Assembly (NCBI RefSeq): GCF_000720255.1
Contig: NZ_JOJE01000008.1
Coordinates: forward strand, 119,857 to 183,856
Length of the DNA stretch: 64,000 bases
Direction of reading: 5' to 3'
DNA from: Streptomyces griseus subsp. griseus
GTDB lineage: Bacteria > Actinomycetota > Actinomycetes > Streptomycetales > Streptomycetaceae
The notes under the pieces are model-generated. The model searched no databases, was not told the origin of the DNA, and saw only the letters and a list, made by a program, of their open reading frames with translations. The translations under genes were made by a program, and so were the position numbers. Shown here in pieces: positions 28,813 to 38,192 of this stretch (within the stretch, counting starts at the first letter, position 1; the number at the start of each line of letters is the position of its first letter).

Positions 28813-29775
28813 ATGGACGCCCCGCAGACAGGTTCGGGCACTTCCAGGCCCGGGACGGTGCTGCGGTGGGCTCGGGCAGTGGGACTGGTGGGGGATGAGG
28901 TTGAGCAGCGGCGGCTTGCCGCGATGAGGTTGGAAGCACTCGCTGAATGGGCTCTGCCGCGGGCCGGAGCCCAGGACGTGGCGCTGACGGCCCAATGGGC
29001 GGTGTTCATCTGCTGGGTGGACGACCTGATCGACCGGCGAGGCATGGGGGTGGTCGCCGGGGAGGTGGAGGAGTTGACTGCTCCTTTGCGTGAAATCCTG
29101 ACCGCCGGCGGTGGTCTGATGCCCGCGGCAACGGCCCCGTATGCCGCAGTGCTGAGAGGGCTGTGGGAGCGCACGGCCGAGGGGATGTCCGCCCAGTGGA
29201 GGGAGCGTTTCACCGCGGATTACACCGACTTCTTGGATGCGACCGAGGAGGAAGTGGCCCTGCGCCGCCACGGTGTCCGACTGTCCCTTGAGCCGTATGT
29301 GCGGTTGCGCCGCCGAACGATCACCCTGCTTCCGCTTCTCGATGTGCTGGAGCGCACCGGCAATGCTCCGCTGGTGGAGTGTCCGCAGGTCAGTGCCCGA
29401 CTGGGCGAGCTACGGCAGGCGTTGGCCGATGTGGCGGGATGGGCGAATGATCTGGCCTCGGCGGCCGACGACGCGGCTGCCGGTCAGGACAATCTGGTGA
29501 CAGTTCTCGCCCGGCAGGACGGCTGCTCCCTGCCTGCGGCCCGTGCACGGGCCGCTGTCATGGTCGCCGGCCGCCGCAGCGGCTTCCGCACCGCCGCTAC
29601 CGCTCTGCGCACGGGCCAGGGCGTGCCCCCTGAGCGGCAGGTAGACGTGTGCCGGTACGTGGACCTGACGCAGACGTTCATGGCCGCCACGCTGCGCTGG
29701 CTGGCCCGCACCGGGCGCTTCACTCCCGAACCCGGGCCGCCGGCACCCCCTCACACGTCAGGGCCGCTGCTCTGA
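28813..29775 (+). CDS. class I terpene synthase
   Basis: 320-residue all-alpha terpene synthase, expected to ionise an allylic diphosphate (or a class II cyclase product). The Asp-rich motif is DDLID (residues 70-74, after ICWV). The second metal site is NDLASAADD (Asn212, Ser216, Asp220), an NSE/DTE variant with Asp last. RLRRRTI (165-171) is a likely diphosphate sensor. Length fits bacterial single-domain synthases. GGAGG lies only 1 nt before the ATG, so initiation may be inefficient or leaderless. The cyclase gene follows by 72 bp, which suggests a two-step pathway. Confidence 0.85.
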   Translation: MDAPQTGSGTSRPGTVLRWARAVGLVGDEVEQRRLAAMRLEALAEWALPRAGAQDVALTAQWAVFICWVDDLIDRRGMGVVAGEVEELTAPLREILTAGGGLMPAATAPYAAVLRGLWERTAEGMSAQWRERFTADYTDFLDATEEEVALRRHGVRLSLEPYVRLRRRTITLLPLLDVLERTGNAPLVECPQVSARLGELRQALADVAGWANDLASAADDAAAGQDNLVTVLARQDGCSLPAARARAAVMVAGRRSGFRTAATALRTGQGVPPERQVDVCRYVDLTQTFMAATLRWLARTGRFTPEPGPPAPPHTSGPLL

Positions 29776-29847
29776 CCCGAAGAGGGGCCATTCGACCGGA
29801 CGCACCAGGTACAGGCCGGACACGACGATGTGGAGGAACTGACCCCG

Positions 29848-31620
29848 ATGAGAGCAGCTGCCCCTGTTGCGTGCATGCCCCGCTGGCCACATTCCGCGCT
29901 GCCTGCCGAACTGGTCCCCGCCACCGCACGACTGCACTCTCATCTCCTGGGCCTGATCCGGCCGGACGGAACCCTGCACAGTCCGTGCCGCAGCCGCGTC
30001 CTGGAATCCGCACTGCTGTTGGCCCTCTTGGACCGCGCCCGAGTGGAACCCGCCGCCCGCAGCCGCCTGGCCGCCTACTTGTCCTTGCACTGCAACTCTC
30101 CCGAACCGCTGGACCGGCTCATGGCCCGGGCCGCCCTGCACCACAGGCCCGACCCGGCCTGCCTGTTGGATGTAGAACGGTTCCTCGCCCGGGCCCCGGA
30201 CTTCACCGGCCCCCGCAAACGCGCCCTGTTGCATGCCGTCCTGACGCTCCTGGACGCCGCCCCCACCGACGACGAGATCCCCACCTCCCCCGAGGCGTCC
30301 AGTCTGCACGGTCTGCACACGTGGGCGCGCGTCCAGGTCACCGCGGTCAAAGCCGTCCTCGCCCACGCCCGCGGGCACCGCCTGATCGACAAAGGCGATC
30401 TGGAACTGCTGCGCTCCACCCAGCGGCCCGGAACCGTCTGGGAGGCCAACCTGCTCATCCACCTCTCGGTACTGCACGCCCTGCTACCCGTCCCCGGCCA
30501 GTACCCGCTGGTCGTCGAGGGGGTGCGGACCGCGCTGCGGCACCAGCGTCCCGATGGCGGGATGCCGTTCATCTGCGACGAGGACACCTGGGTCACCGCC
30601 ACCGCCGGGGTCGCCCTGCACGCTGCCGGAGCCGGCGCACCGGTCGTGGACCTCATCGCCCGGCGCCTGGTCGCTCTCCAAGACCCCGCAGGCGGCTGGT
30701 CCTTTACGGATGGTGTCCAACTCCCGGACGTGGACTGCACGTCGGTGGCCGTCGAAGTCCTCCACCTCGCCGGCCCCGACACCTACCGCGCACCGCTGCA
30801 GGGCGCACTGCGCGCGCTGCACGCCCTGCGCGGCAAGGACGGTGGGTTCCCGACCTACCTGGCCGGCGCGCCGTCGGAAGCCTGCATGACCGCCGCCGCA
30901 GCCAATGCCCTCAGCACCCAGGGCCCGGCCTACCACCGTGAGTTCGCATCAGCCCTCAGCTACATCGCCTCCCAGCAGCGCCCCGACGGCTCCTTCCCGC
31001 CGGACTGGAGCAGCAGCCGCCTGCACACCGTCTCGCGCGCCGTCCTAGCGGCCTCCCACCACCCCCACAGAGGCCCCGGCAGCCTCGCACAGCACATCAT
31101 CAGAAAAGCCGTGACGTTGGTGGCAGACTGTCAGAACGCCGACGGCGGGTGGGGCCAGCAGGACGGCGACGCGAGCGACGCGCTGAGCACCGCCTACGCC
31201 CTGACGGTCCTTACGACCCAGAACACTCCCGGCCCCGCCGGCCGGGGCGTCGCCTACCTGCTCACCCAGCAACGCTCCGACGGATCGATCGCGAGTATCC
31301 CGGACTCGATCGGCCCCCGCCCGTTCGGTTTCACCGTTCCCGCACTCGCCGATGTCTTCACCCTGCTCGCCCTCGGCCACCTCACCCGCCGCCTGGAATC
31401 CGCCCCATGCCGAACACTCCCGGTGAGCAATCCTGACCACGGTGAAGGCGTCATTCGTTCGTGTCCAGGCTGCAAGCAGGCCGGTCCTGGACGCGGCGTC
31501 ACGGGTGGCAGTGTAGGAGGTCAGTTGTGGCGAACTCTGCGGGCGGCCGACGGCCACCCTTTTCGGCCCCACCAGAGCAGTGCGCCTGGTGCGGACCGGT
31601 CCCGCGGCCAAGGGCGTTAG
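29848..31620 (+). CDS. class II terpene cyclase (squalene-hopene/diterpene cyclase-like, QW repeats)
   Basis: 590-residue alpha/alpha-barrel cyclase. QW-type repeats are visible (ALQDPAGGWSF, GKDGGFPTY, QQRPDGSFP, CQNADGGWG, QQRSDGSI). The protonation motif reads DVDCTS at 294-299, so DxDC instead of the usual DxDD; the catalytic middle Asp (296) is kept and the Cys-Thr resembles the DCTA of oxidosqualene cyclases. GGAGGA lies ~10 nt before the ATG. The last ~60 residues look unlike the family and may be read-through of a decayed end. It probably makes a bicyclic diphosphate for the class I partner; product unknown. Confidence 0.82.
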   Translation: MRAAAPVACMPRWPHSALPAELVPATARLHSHLLGLIRPDGTLHSPCRSRVLESALLLALLDRARVEPAARSRLAAYLSLHCNSPEPLDRLMARAALHHRPDPACLLDVERFLARAPDFTGPRKRALLHAVLTLLDAAPTDDEIPTSPEASSLHGLHTWARVQVTAVKAVLAHARGHRLIDKGDLELLRSTQRPGTVWEANLLIHLSVLHALLPVPGQYPLVVEGVRTALRHQRPDGGMPFICDEDTWVTATAGVALHAAGAGAPVVDLIARRLVALQDPAGGWSFTDGVQLPDVDCTSVAVEVLHLAGPDTYRAPLQGALRALHALRGKDGGFPTYLAGAPSEACMTAAAANALSTQGPAYHREFASALSYIASQQRPDGSFPPDWSSSRLHTVSRAVLAASHHPHRGPGSLAQHIIRKAVTLVADCQNADGGWGQQDGDASDALSTAYALTVLTTQNTPGPAGRGVAYLLTQQRSDGSIASIPDSIGPRPFGFTVPALADVFTLLALGHLTRRLESAPCRTLPVSNPDHGEGVIRSCPGCKQAGPGRGVTGGSVGGQLWRTLRAADGHPFRPHQSSAPGADRSRGQGR

Positions 31621-31626
31621 TGGTTC

Positions 31627-32217
31627 TCAGGCAAGGACGACTGGCTTGCCGCTCAGCGTCACACCGGCTTGGCGTAGTTCACTGATCGCCATGCTGGTGG
31701 TATCGGCGGCAACGCCGGCGGTGTAGTCGAGCAGGACCCGGACGGCGAAGCCCGCTCGTACGCCGTCGAGCGCGGTGGCCTTCACACAGTGGTCGGTAGC
31801 GATGCCGACGACGTCGAGCTTGCTGATGTGGCGGGCGCGCAGCCAGTCGGCCAGTGATGTGCCGTCCTCAGTTGAGCCCTCGAAACCGCTCTTCGAGGCG
31901 GAGTACGCCCCCTTGTAGAAGACCTCGTGCACGCCGCCAGAGGTGACGGCGGGCGCGAAGTCCGGATGGAACTCGCCTCCCTCGCTGCCGACGACGCAGT
32001 GCTCGGGGAAGGAGCTCTGAAAGTCCGGGTGCTCGGAGAAGTGGGCCCCCGGGTCGATGTGGTGGTCTCGGGTGGCGACGATGTGCGCATACCTGCCATC
32101 GGCGCGCCGCACCAGGTCGGCGATGGCCACGGCCCTGCCCGCGCCGCCCTTCACCGGGATGCTGCCGCCCTCGCAGAAGTCCTTCTGCACATCAACAACG
32201 ATCAGTGCACGGCGCAC
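31627..32217 (-). CDS. pncA: nicotinamidase / isochorismatase-family hydrolase
   Basis: 196-residue cysteine hydrolase that converts nicotinamide to nicotinate in NAD salvage. The catalytic triad is Asp9 (VVDVQKDF), Lys102 (FYKGAYS) and Cys144 (ATDHCVKAT). Metal ligands lie in TRDHHIDPGAHF. Length is typical of bacterial PncA. It converges on the class II cyclase with 6 bp between stops and shows no functional tie to the terpene genes, so it probably interrupts what was once a longer terpene locus. Confidence 0.9.
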   Translation of the reverse strand: MRRALIVVDVQKDFCEGGSIPVKGGAGRAVAIADLVRRADGRYAHIVATRDHHIDPGAHFSEHPDFQSSFPEHCVVGSEGGEFHPDFAPAVTSGGVHEVFYKGAYSASKSGFEGSTEDGTSLADWLRARHISKLDVVGIATDHCVKATALDGVRAGFAVRVLLDYTAGVAADTTSMAISELRQAGVTLSGKPVVLA

Positions 32218-32689
32218 GGGAACCCTTTCTCTCGGAAGAAGCCATTGCCGGTATGGTCGCTCCCTTCGTCGGTGGGCCGACGCAGCACTCGCCGGTACTC
32301 ACCCGATAGGGACGCACTTGGTGAAAGGGTCCAGCTGCGGGTCGAGCACTTGGCCGAGACTCAAGCACCGGGCACACCTCTGGGTGCCCGCCGTCTGGCG
32401 CACCGGATCGATCGGCCCACTTCGGGGCCGTGCGGCCAAGGAAGTCGACCTCGACGGAGCCTCGGAGCCGCAGAGCTCGCTCTCTGTGGGAGCTGCTTGG
32501 AGCAGGCCCGCGCCCTTACGGGTGTGCTGGCTGGCCGGTGATAGCCGGGCGCGTGCGGCGCAGTGTGTCGTGCACGGGAGTGGAGCGGGTCGGAGTGTAC
32601 GTCGCGCGCTGGTGGTCACTCCCTGTCCCTCTGGCCGCTTGCACCCTGATCCTGGCGTGGACATGGCCTGATCCTTGGAAGGGGTGCGG
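32218..32689. other. gap without recognised gene
   Basis: About 470 bp upstream of pncA on one side and the prenyl synthase stump on the other. It should contain the pncA promoter. Open frames here match nothing recognisable. Confidence 0.45.
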
Positions 32690-32890
32690 GTGGCTGACTC
32701 ACCTCGTGACTGCGCGACGATTCTCGCGCAGGCCGCGACCTTGGTGCGTCCGTTAGTCCGGTCCCGGGTTCACACTCTGCCTCCTCGGATCCGGCATGTC
32801 GCCGGGCTGCATTTCGGCTGGTGGACCGACGACGGCACGGTCCTGGACGCGCCGCCTGTCAGCAAGGGTGTGCGCCCGGCCCTCGGACCT
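32690..32890 (+). pseudogene. 5' stump of a polyprenyl (geranylgeranyl) diphosphate synthase gene
   Basis: A GTG with GGAAGGGG upstream opens a frame whose ~65 residues match the N-terminus of actinobacterial GGPP synthases: LVRSRVHTLPPRIRHVAG, then LHFGWW and SKGVRPAL, the equivalent of GGKxLRP. Homology ends there; neither Asp-rich motif is present. The frame contains a TTA codon (PLV). It continues directly into an IS701-type fragment, so an insertion followed by deletion probably removed the rest. It would have supplied GGPP to the two upstream terpene genes. Confidence 0.7.
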
Positions 32891-32892
32891 CA

Positions 32893-33166
32893 TGGCACCG
32901 GCACATCACCCTCGCCATGCTCGCGCTGGCCTTCCTGACCGCCCTCGCCGCCGAAGCGGTCCACCGGTCCGCACCGCCCGACTCGCAACAGCGAACCGAT
33001 CTCCTTGACCGTCCCGGAGGTTTGCCACCTGTGCACCCTCGTCTTCGGCCCGCCGGCCGTGACAGCTGCCAGGCTGCTGCACTGGTCGATCTGGCGCAGA
33101 CGCCACCAGGCAACAGCCCGACGCAGCCACTACCGACGGCGATCCAACCACGAACTCGCTGGATAG
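32893..33166 (+). pseudogene. IS701-type transposase 3' remnant (frameshifted)
   Basis: WHRHITLAMLALAFL followed, after a frameshift, by ISLTVPEVCHL and HWSIWRRRHQATARRSHYRRR matches the C-terminal end of Streptomyces IS701-type transposases. Only the last ~90 codons remain. It is joined to the prenyl synthase stump. Confidence 0.7.
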
Positions 33167-33394
33167 ATCACGAAACCGCACTGGAGTACCAGCACGACTC
33201 GATCAGGGCGACGCGGTCAGCAGTCACAGACCCCGCCGTAGGGCCCTTCCACCGACGCCGGCCCGGCACATCGCACGGCAGACCGCGACCGGAGCCCGGC
33301 CGACGGCGGCATTGGCGTTCGGGCGTGTTGTCGATTTAGGCTGCGTCGATTCGTGCCGTTCACGGCGGCAGCCCATCGACGGAGAGGAAAGCCG

Positions 33395-34858
33395 ATGATG
33401 CAGCAGGCATCGGCCACCGACCCGGCTCCCGGGCGCCGCCCCGAGCTGGTCCCCGACCCGGATGCGGAGGCGGCCCGGATCGCTGCGGTGCGCCGCTACG
33501 ACATACTCGACACTCCGCCCGACGGGGCGTTCGACCGGGTGGCGGCACTGGCTGCCCGGCTCTTCGACGTGCCGGTGGCGACCGTCACGGTCGTGGACAC
33601 CGACCGCATCTGGTTCAAGGCCGCCCACGGCCTGGAGGGTGTCACGGAGATCGGCCGTGATCCGGGCCTGTGCGGCTCGGCGATCCTGCGCGATGACACG
33701 ATGGTCATCCCCGACACTCTCAAGGACCCCATCGCGGTGGACAATCCGCTGGTCGCCGGAGAGATGGGGGTGCGTTTCTACGCCGCCGCACCGATCATCA
33801 CCCCCGACGGGCACCGGCTGGGCACGGTCAACGTCCTCGACACCCGGCCGCGCTCGATCACCGAGGAGGACACCGCCACTCTTGCCGATCTCGCCGCGAT
33901 CGTGCTGGACGAGATGGAGCTGCGGCTGTCGGCGCTGCGCGCCCTGCGCGACGAGCAGGCCCGCCGGGAGGCGGAGAGGCGGCACGCCGAGGCGGAGCGG
34001 GCAGCGCGGGAGAAGGCGGAGCAGGACAAGGCCGCCATCGCCGCGTTCGCCTCCACCCTCCAGCGCACCCTCCTGCCCCCGGCCCTTCCCGTGGTGCCGG
34101 GCCTGGAACTGGCCTGCCACTACCGCACCGCCTCCGCCCACGACGTGGGCGGCGACTTCTACGACGTCTTCCCCCTCGACGGCGGCCGGTGGGCGTTCTT
34201 CCTCGGTGACGTGTGCGGCAAAGGCCCCGAGGCGGCGACCGTCACCGCCCTGGCCCGCCACACCCTGCGCGCCACGGCCCAGATCGACGCCGACCCCGTC
34301 ACCGTGCTGAGCGCGCTCAACACCATGCTGCTCACCGACGTCACCGCCGGCCGCCGCTTCTGCACCGTCGTCTTCGGCCTCCTGGAGCCCCGGGAGGACG
34401 GCGGCTTCACCGTCACCGTCGCCACCGGCGGCCACCCTCCGGCCTACCACGTGCGCCCCGACGACAGCGGCGCCGTCTGGGTGCGGGCCATACGCCCCAA
34501 GGGGGGCATGCTCGTCGGCGCCTTTCCCCAGGCGCCTTTCGCCCAGACCACCTTCTCCCTGACGGCCGGGGAAAGCCTGTTCCTCTACACCGACGGGCTG
34601 ATCGAAGCCCGCACCACCGAGGGCGCCATGCTCGGTGACGACGGCCTGGCCGGCTTCCTCCACCAGCGCACCGGGCCCGTCACCGCCACCTCCCTGGTCG
34701 AGGACAGCATCACCCTGCTGGCCTCGCTGCCCGACGGAGCCGGCGACGACGTGGCCCTGCTGGCCCTGTCCGTCCCCCACCCTCACACCACCCCCGACGG
34801 CAGTGTCGCTGCCACCGCCCACACCGCCGCCGCGCCCGAACACTTCGGCCAGGAGTGA
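33395..34858 (+). CDS. GAF + SpoIIE/PP2C serine phosphatase (RsbU-like)
   Basis: 487-residue sensor phosphatase. The GAF domain (~35-185) is followed by a Glu/Ala/Arg-rich coiled coil (~190-225) and the PP2C/SpoIIE domain (~235-455) with VGGDFYD, LGDVCGKGPEAA, LYTDGLIE and GDDVALL metal motifs. GGAGAGGAAAG precedes the ATG. Its TGA overlaps the ATG of the STAS gene by one base (TGATG), strong evidence that the two proteins form a phosphatase/anti-anti-sigma pair. The signal sensed by the GAF domain is unknown. Confidence 0.9.
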   Translation: MMQQASATDPAPGRRPELVPDPDAEAARIAAVRRYDILDTPPDGAFDRVAALAARLFDVPVATVTVVDTDRIWFKAAHGLEGVTEIGRDPGLCGSAILRDDTMVIPDTLKDPIAVDNPLVAGEMGVRFYAAAPIITPDGHRLGTVNVLDTRPRSITEEDTATLADLAAIVLDEMELRLSALRALRDEQARREAERRHAEAERAAREKAEQDKAAIAAFASTLQRTLLPPALPVVPGLELACHYRTASAHDVGGDFYDVFPLDGGRWAFFLGDVCGKGPEAATVTALARHTLRATAQIDADPVTVLSALNTMLLTDVTAGRRFCTVVFGLLEPREDGGFTVTVATGGHPPAYHVRPDDSGAVWVRAIRPKGGMLVGAFPQAPFAQTTFSLTAGESLFLYTDGLIEARTTEGAMLGDDGLAGFLHQRTGPVTATSLVEDSITLLASLPDGAGDDVALLALSVPHPHTTPDGSVAATAHTAAAPEHFGQE

Positions 34859-35349
34859 TGACCGACGTGACCGACACGCTGCATCTGACCGTCCAGCACC
34901 CCCGTCCCGGCCTCGCCATCGCCACAGTCGCCGGGGACGTGGACATGCGCACCGCGGAAACCCTGCGCCGCGACGCCTCGATGATCATCGAGCAGGGGTC
35001 TCGGCACCTGGTTCTGGACCTGTCACAGGTCGGTTTTTGCGACTCCGCCGGTCTGAGCGCGCTCATCGGTCTCTGGCACGCCGCCCAGGCGGTGGGCGGT
35101 GCACTCGGGCTCGCCGACGTCCCCGACCGCCTGATGCGGATGCTCGTCCTCACCGGTGTCGACACGATCCTGCCGGTCCATGCCACCGCCGCCGAAGCCG
35201 TCACCACCATGACCGACAGCCAGATCACCAGCGCAGGCGAGCACGGCTCGATCACCCACGCCTCCGCAGGTGGCGGAGCCAGTGCGCCGACCCGGGTGGA
35301 GCCCATGGCCTGCGACAGCGCGCGCAATACCTCTGCCGACCTGAGCTGA
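34858..35349 (+). CDS. STAS-domain anti-sigma factor antagonist
   Basis: 163-residue anti-anti-sigma protein. The STAS fold covers ~8-115, with the phosphorylatable serine region CDSAGLSAL. Dephosphorylation by the coupled upstream phosphatase would free it to bind an RsbW-type kinase and release a sigma factor. The ~45-residue tail after residue ~118 is Ser/Thr/Ala-rich and not part of the STAS fold; it may be disordered. No sigma or kinase gene is adjacent. Confidence 0.88.
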   Translation: MTDVTDTLHLTVQHPRPGLAIATVAGDVDMRTAETLRRDASMIIEQGSRHLVLDLSQVGFCDSAGLSALIGLWHAAQAVGGALGLADVPDRLMRMLVLTGVDTILPVHATAAEAVTTMTDSQITSAGEHGSITHASAGGGASAPTRVEPMACDSARNTSADLS

Positions 35350-35508
35350 TCGCGTCGACCCCGCCAGAGGGTTCGTACCAGCGATCGGGCCCGGCCCTCC
35401 CGCCGGAGGACGGGGTCCGAGCTGATCCCTTCCCCGGGCGCCGCGGTGGGCGAGCTGGTTGCGCATCACTTCGATCTCCCCGACACCGACAGGCGCACGT
35501 TATCAGCT

Positions 35509-35861
35509 TTACGTGCGAGGTCCATGACGGTCGGTGCCGTCGCGGTCCTTGCCCCAGGCGGTGGAGACGTCGTAGATGCCGCCGGCGTTCTTCTTGGGCG
35601 GTGCTGGCGCCGCCGTTGACGTCGAGGTAGCCGCCGTCGTTCTTGTAGAGGTTGCGCAGGTAGATGATGTCGCCGCTCCTGACCGGGCTTCCGGTGGCCT
35701 GGCACGAACCGGAGACGACTCCCAGGTGCCCGTGCCCGTGCCCGTGCCGGGGCCGCGGTTGGGGACGGTCGCCGTGGACACCTGGTACCTCGCTCCCCCG
35801 CCGCCGCTGGCGCCGCCGTTGGTGTCGAGGTAGCCCGCCGACCAGGCCCGCGTCTGCGACG
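35509..35861 (-). pseudogene. lectin-like repeat protein fragment (two GYLD-NGGAS repeats, frameshifted)
   Basis: Two tandem copies of a repeat are visible: GYLDTNGGASGGGG-RYQVSTA and DGGYLDVNGGAST-YDVSTA, each followed by an RDxGTGTW-like end. To read both, one must change frame after GTGTWE (one base lost) and return before KKNAGG (one base gained). The linker SGDIIYLRNLYKN is typical of beta-trefoil-like carbohydrate-binding repeats. It is fused in frame to the end of a ketosynthase fragment. Family not named with certainty. Confidence 0.55.
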
Positions 35862-36590
35862 CCTCTCCCGCGCTGGCCCCGCTGGCGAGGCCGAACAGGG
35901 CGACTGCCGCCCCTTGACGTAACCGGTGCTGCTCAGCGGCGAAGGCGAGCTGAAGCGGAACCGTGGCGCAGGCCGCGTTGCCGACGCCGGGGAACGCGGG
36001 CACCACGCTCTCCGGGCGGATTTCCGCGCGGTCGCACAAGACGTGCAGGAAGGGGACGGAGGGTTGATGGACGCAGACGAGGTCGAAAGCGTCCAGGTCC
36101 GCGCCCTGTTCTGCCAGCCACAGCGTGGCCTGGGTGTCGAGTCCGTGGAAGGAGGCGAGCAGCCGCTCGGAGTCGATGTGGATTCTGGGGCATGCGGGAC
36201 GCCTGGTAGGTATTGAAAAGCGTGGCAGCCGGCCACCCGGCGGAGTCGGCCAGGAACATGGAGGCGAGGATGCCCGGTGAGTTACCGGCCTCGACCAAGA
36301 CGGCCGCGCCCACATCGGCGCCGGTCAGGGACGCCAGCCGAGGCGGTCTTAGTTGGCTGCCGGTCAGGGTCCAGCGGCTGAAGCGGCTGAGGGTTTCATC
36401 GCAGGCGATCAGTACGCCGCCGGTAGGAACCGGCGCGGATCAGGCGTCGGCGACCTCAAGAACGTTCAGCACGCCGTTGCAGGCGCTGGAGACGTCGAAG
36501 ACCGTCGGGGACGCGCAGTCCGGGGCTGCCTTCCCGCAGCCGGTCCTCGATCCGGGGAGCAACGTCTGCGACCGCCCAGGTCAGCTCACC
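35862..36590 (-). pseudogene. KAS III (FabH-like) ketosynthase, multiply frameshifted
   Basis: Fragments of a thiolase-fold ketosynthase III occur in order across frames: VFDVSSACNGVLNVLEVADA (active-site Cys, codon 36479-36481) followed by a TGA; LTGADVGAAVLVEAGNSPG; then VCVHQPSVPFLHVLC with the active-site His and AFPGVGNAACATVPLQLA with the Asn. It ends LFGLASGASAG, the normal C-terminus, and runs on into a lectin-like repeat. Several indels and a stop make it non-functional. It was probably part of a lipid or polyketide starter pathway. Confidence 0.75.
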
Positions 36591-36939
36591 TCACATCCGA
36601 CGGCTCAGGGATCGGTGGGTCCGTATCGGCGCCGCAGCTGTGTGGGGTTCAGGGGTTTGCTCCTCCAGGGTTGCGGGAGTGCTCCGCCTCGGTGAACAAG
36701 GCATGCTCCAGAGCGTCTAACCCGAACAGCATGAGCACGAGCAGTACCGGCAGCATCAGAACGATCACGGCCATGACGCCTCCCGGGGAAGCGGTGACAC
36801 AGGTGACTACTCCTGCTGCTCCAGACTGCTCCGAACGGGGGGTGGGCGCCTGTTCAGGCGTGAGGCCGTTCGAGTGAACGACTCGGCCGTCCATGCAGGT
36901 CAGAGGGACGGGCGTGACCGCTGCTGGGGGGGCCAGGGT

Positions 36940-37200
36940 CATTGCTTCGATGCGATCCAGGTGGAAAACATCCCGGGCCGCGTAGCGCTTGAGGTTGCGG
37001 ACTGTCTCGCGCCGGGTTTTGCCTGCAGGCGGTCCGCACGATCTGATGCAGGGGCCGCGTTCGCTTGTCGGTCGCCGCCCCAGTTGAGGCGACGGTGCTG
37101 CCGGCTGCCCGGGGAACGCTCGACTGGGCTGACGCCGCACAGGGCCGCGAAGGACGCCTCACTGCCCAGGCGTTCCGGGTTGTTGCGCGGCGGTTGGAGA
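36940..37200 (-). pseudogene. IS110-family transposase 3' remnant
   Basis: NPERLGSEASFAALCGVSPVERS and RRLNWGGDRQANAA, then after an internal deletion and frameshift TRRETVRNLKRYAARDVFHL, match the C-terminal domain of the intact IS110 transposases in this window. The N-terminal catalytic domain is absent. Confidence 0.8.
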
Positions 37201-37633
37201 GGCAACGTGGTCCGGCGCGAGGGTCATGAAGTCGCGTGCTGCCCATCTGTGGCTGGGCGAAGACCCGGCTGCGGGAAGCAGGCGGGCCGACGGGCGGGCT
37301 AGCCTGATCAGCGACACCTGAAACGAGACAGCCAACCTGGAGAGACAGCTGCCCTTTTCTCGTTCTTGCCGCACTCGCCCGCAGCGTGCCGGCCCCCTTG
37401 CCTGTTCGAAACCACCGCTGTCCTACCCCCACACTGCGCCGGCCGTTGCGCATGTGAGTGACGCTCGGTCACGTAGTTCGAGTAAGGCCGTCCGCCTGTT
37501 CGGGAGCTCCCGGACAGGGTCTGACCTCGGCAGACGACCGGTTGACCGTCCTGTTGAACAGCGAGCCGTTCCTTACGCTGGGTCGCAAGGGGCGCCCGCC
37601 CCTGTGACGAACTCGAGGCGGAGGAGCACTGCC
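37201..37633. other. gap without recognised gene
   Basis: About 430 bp between an IS110 remnant and the lectin gene. An in-frame extension of the lectin gene upstream is open but lacks a ribosome site and lectin-like sequence. It should hold the lectin promoter. Confidence 0.4.
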
Positions 37634-38113
37634 GTGACGGACCTCGTACTGCTCGCGGGCGGACCGGTGACGATGACCCACCACATCACCGGCACCTACT
37701 TCATGTGCAACGACTGGCACGATGGCGTCGGCAACCACACCCAGACCTGGGCACAGGACCCGTTCGCCAAGGACAACACCTCGCATCGGTGGTTCCTGCG
37801 GCAGAACACCGGCGGCACCGTGCGCATCGAGTCGTACGCCAACCACCGCTGCCTCACCGCCGGTGCCAATCCGTCCGACATCGTGACCCTGCGGGAAAGC
37901 ACCGACAGCCTCAACCAGCACTGGCGGCTCGTTGCCCATGCGGAGCGAGGCAACGACTTCTACCTGGTCTCGGTCGTACACCCGCGCTACGCCCTGGCCA
38001 TCGCCGATCACCTCCAGGGCAACGACCGGCTGGTCGGCCTGACCCGCATGTGGGGCGGCCCCAACCTCTCCCAGCTGTGGCGGATCTACCCCTCGTCAGA
38101 AGACCAGGACTGA
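37634..38113 (+). CDS. ricin-type beta-trefoil lectin-domain protein
   Basis: 159-residue single-domain protein. Three QxW-like repeat signatures (SHRWFL, NQHWRLV, SQLWRIY) and alternating aromatic/Gly positions fit a beta-trefoil carbohydrate-binding fold. There is no clear signal peptide, so it is either cytoplasmic or exported by another route. GGAGGAG lies ~8 nt before the GTG. A strong terminator follows, so the gene is monocistronic. Ligand unknown. Confidence 0.75.
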   Translation: MTDLVLLAGGPVTMTHHITGTYFMCNDWHDGVGNHTQTWAQDPFAKDNTSHRWFLRQNTGGTVRIESYANHRCLTAGANPSDIVTLRESTDSLNQHWRLVAHAERGNDFYLVSVVHPRYALAIADHLQGNDRLVGLTRMWGGPNLSQLWRIYPSSEDQD

Positions 38114-38151
38114 CAGCCCCCAGCACGCTTCGAAGACATCCACGGCAGACG

Positions 38152-38192
38152 CGTATGACAGGCCCGCCCTCGGAGGGCGGGCCTGTCATACG
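38152..38192 (+). terminator. terminator after lectin gene
   Basis: Perfect 19-bp stem (cgtatgacaggcccgccct and complement) with a cgg loop ~40 bp after the stop codon. Confidence 0.85.
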
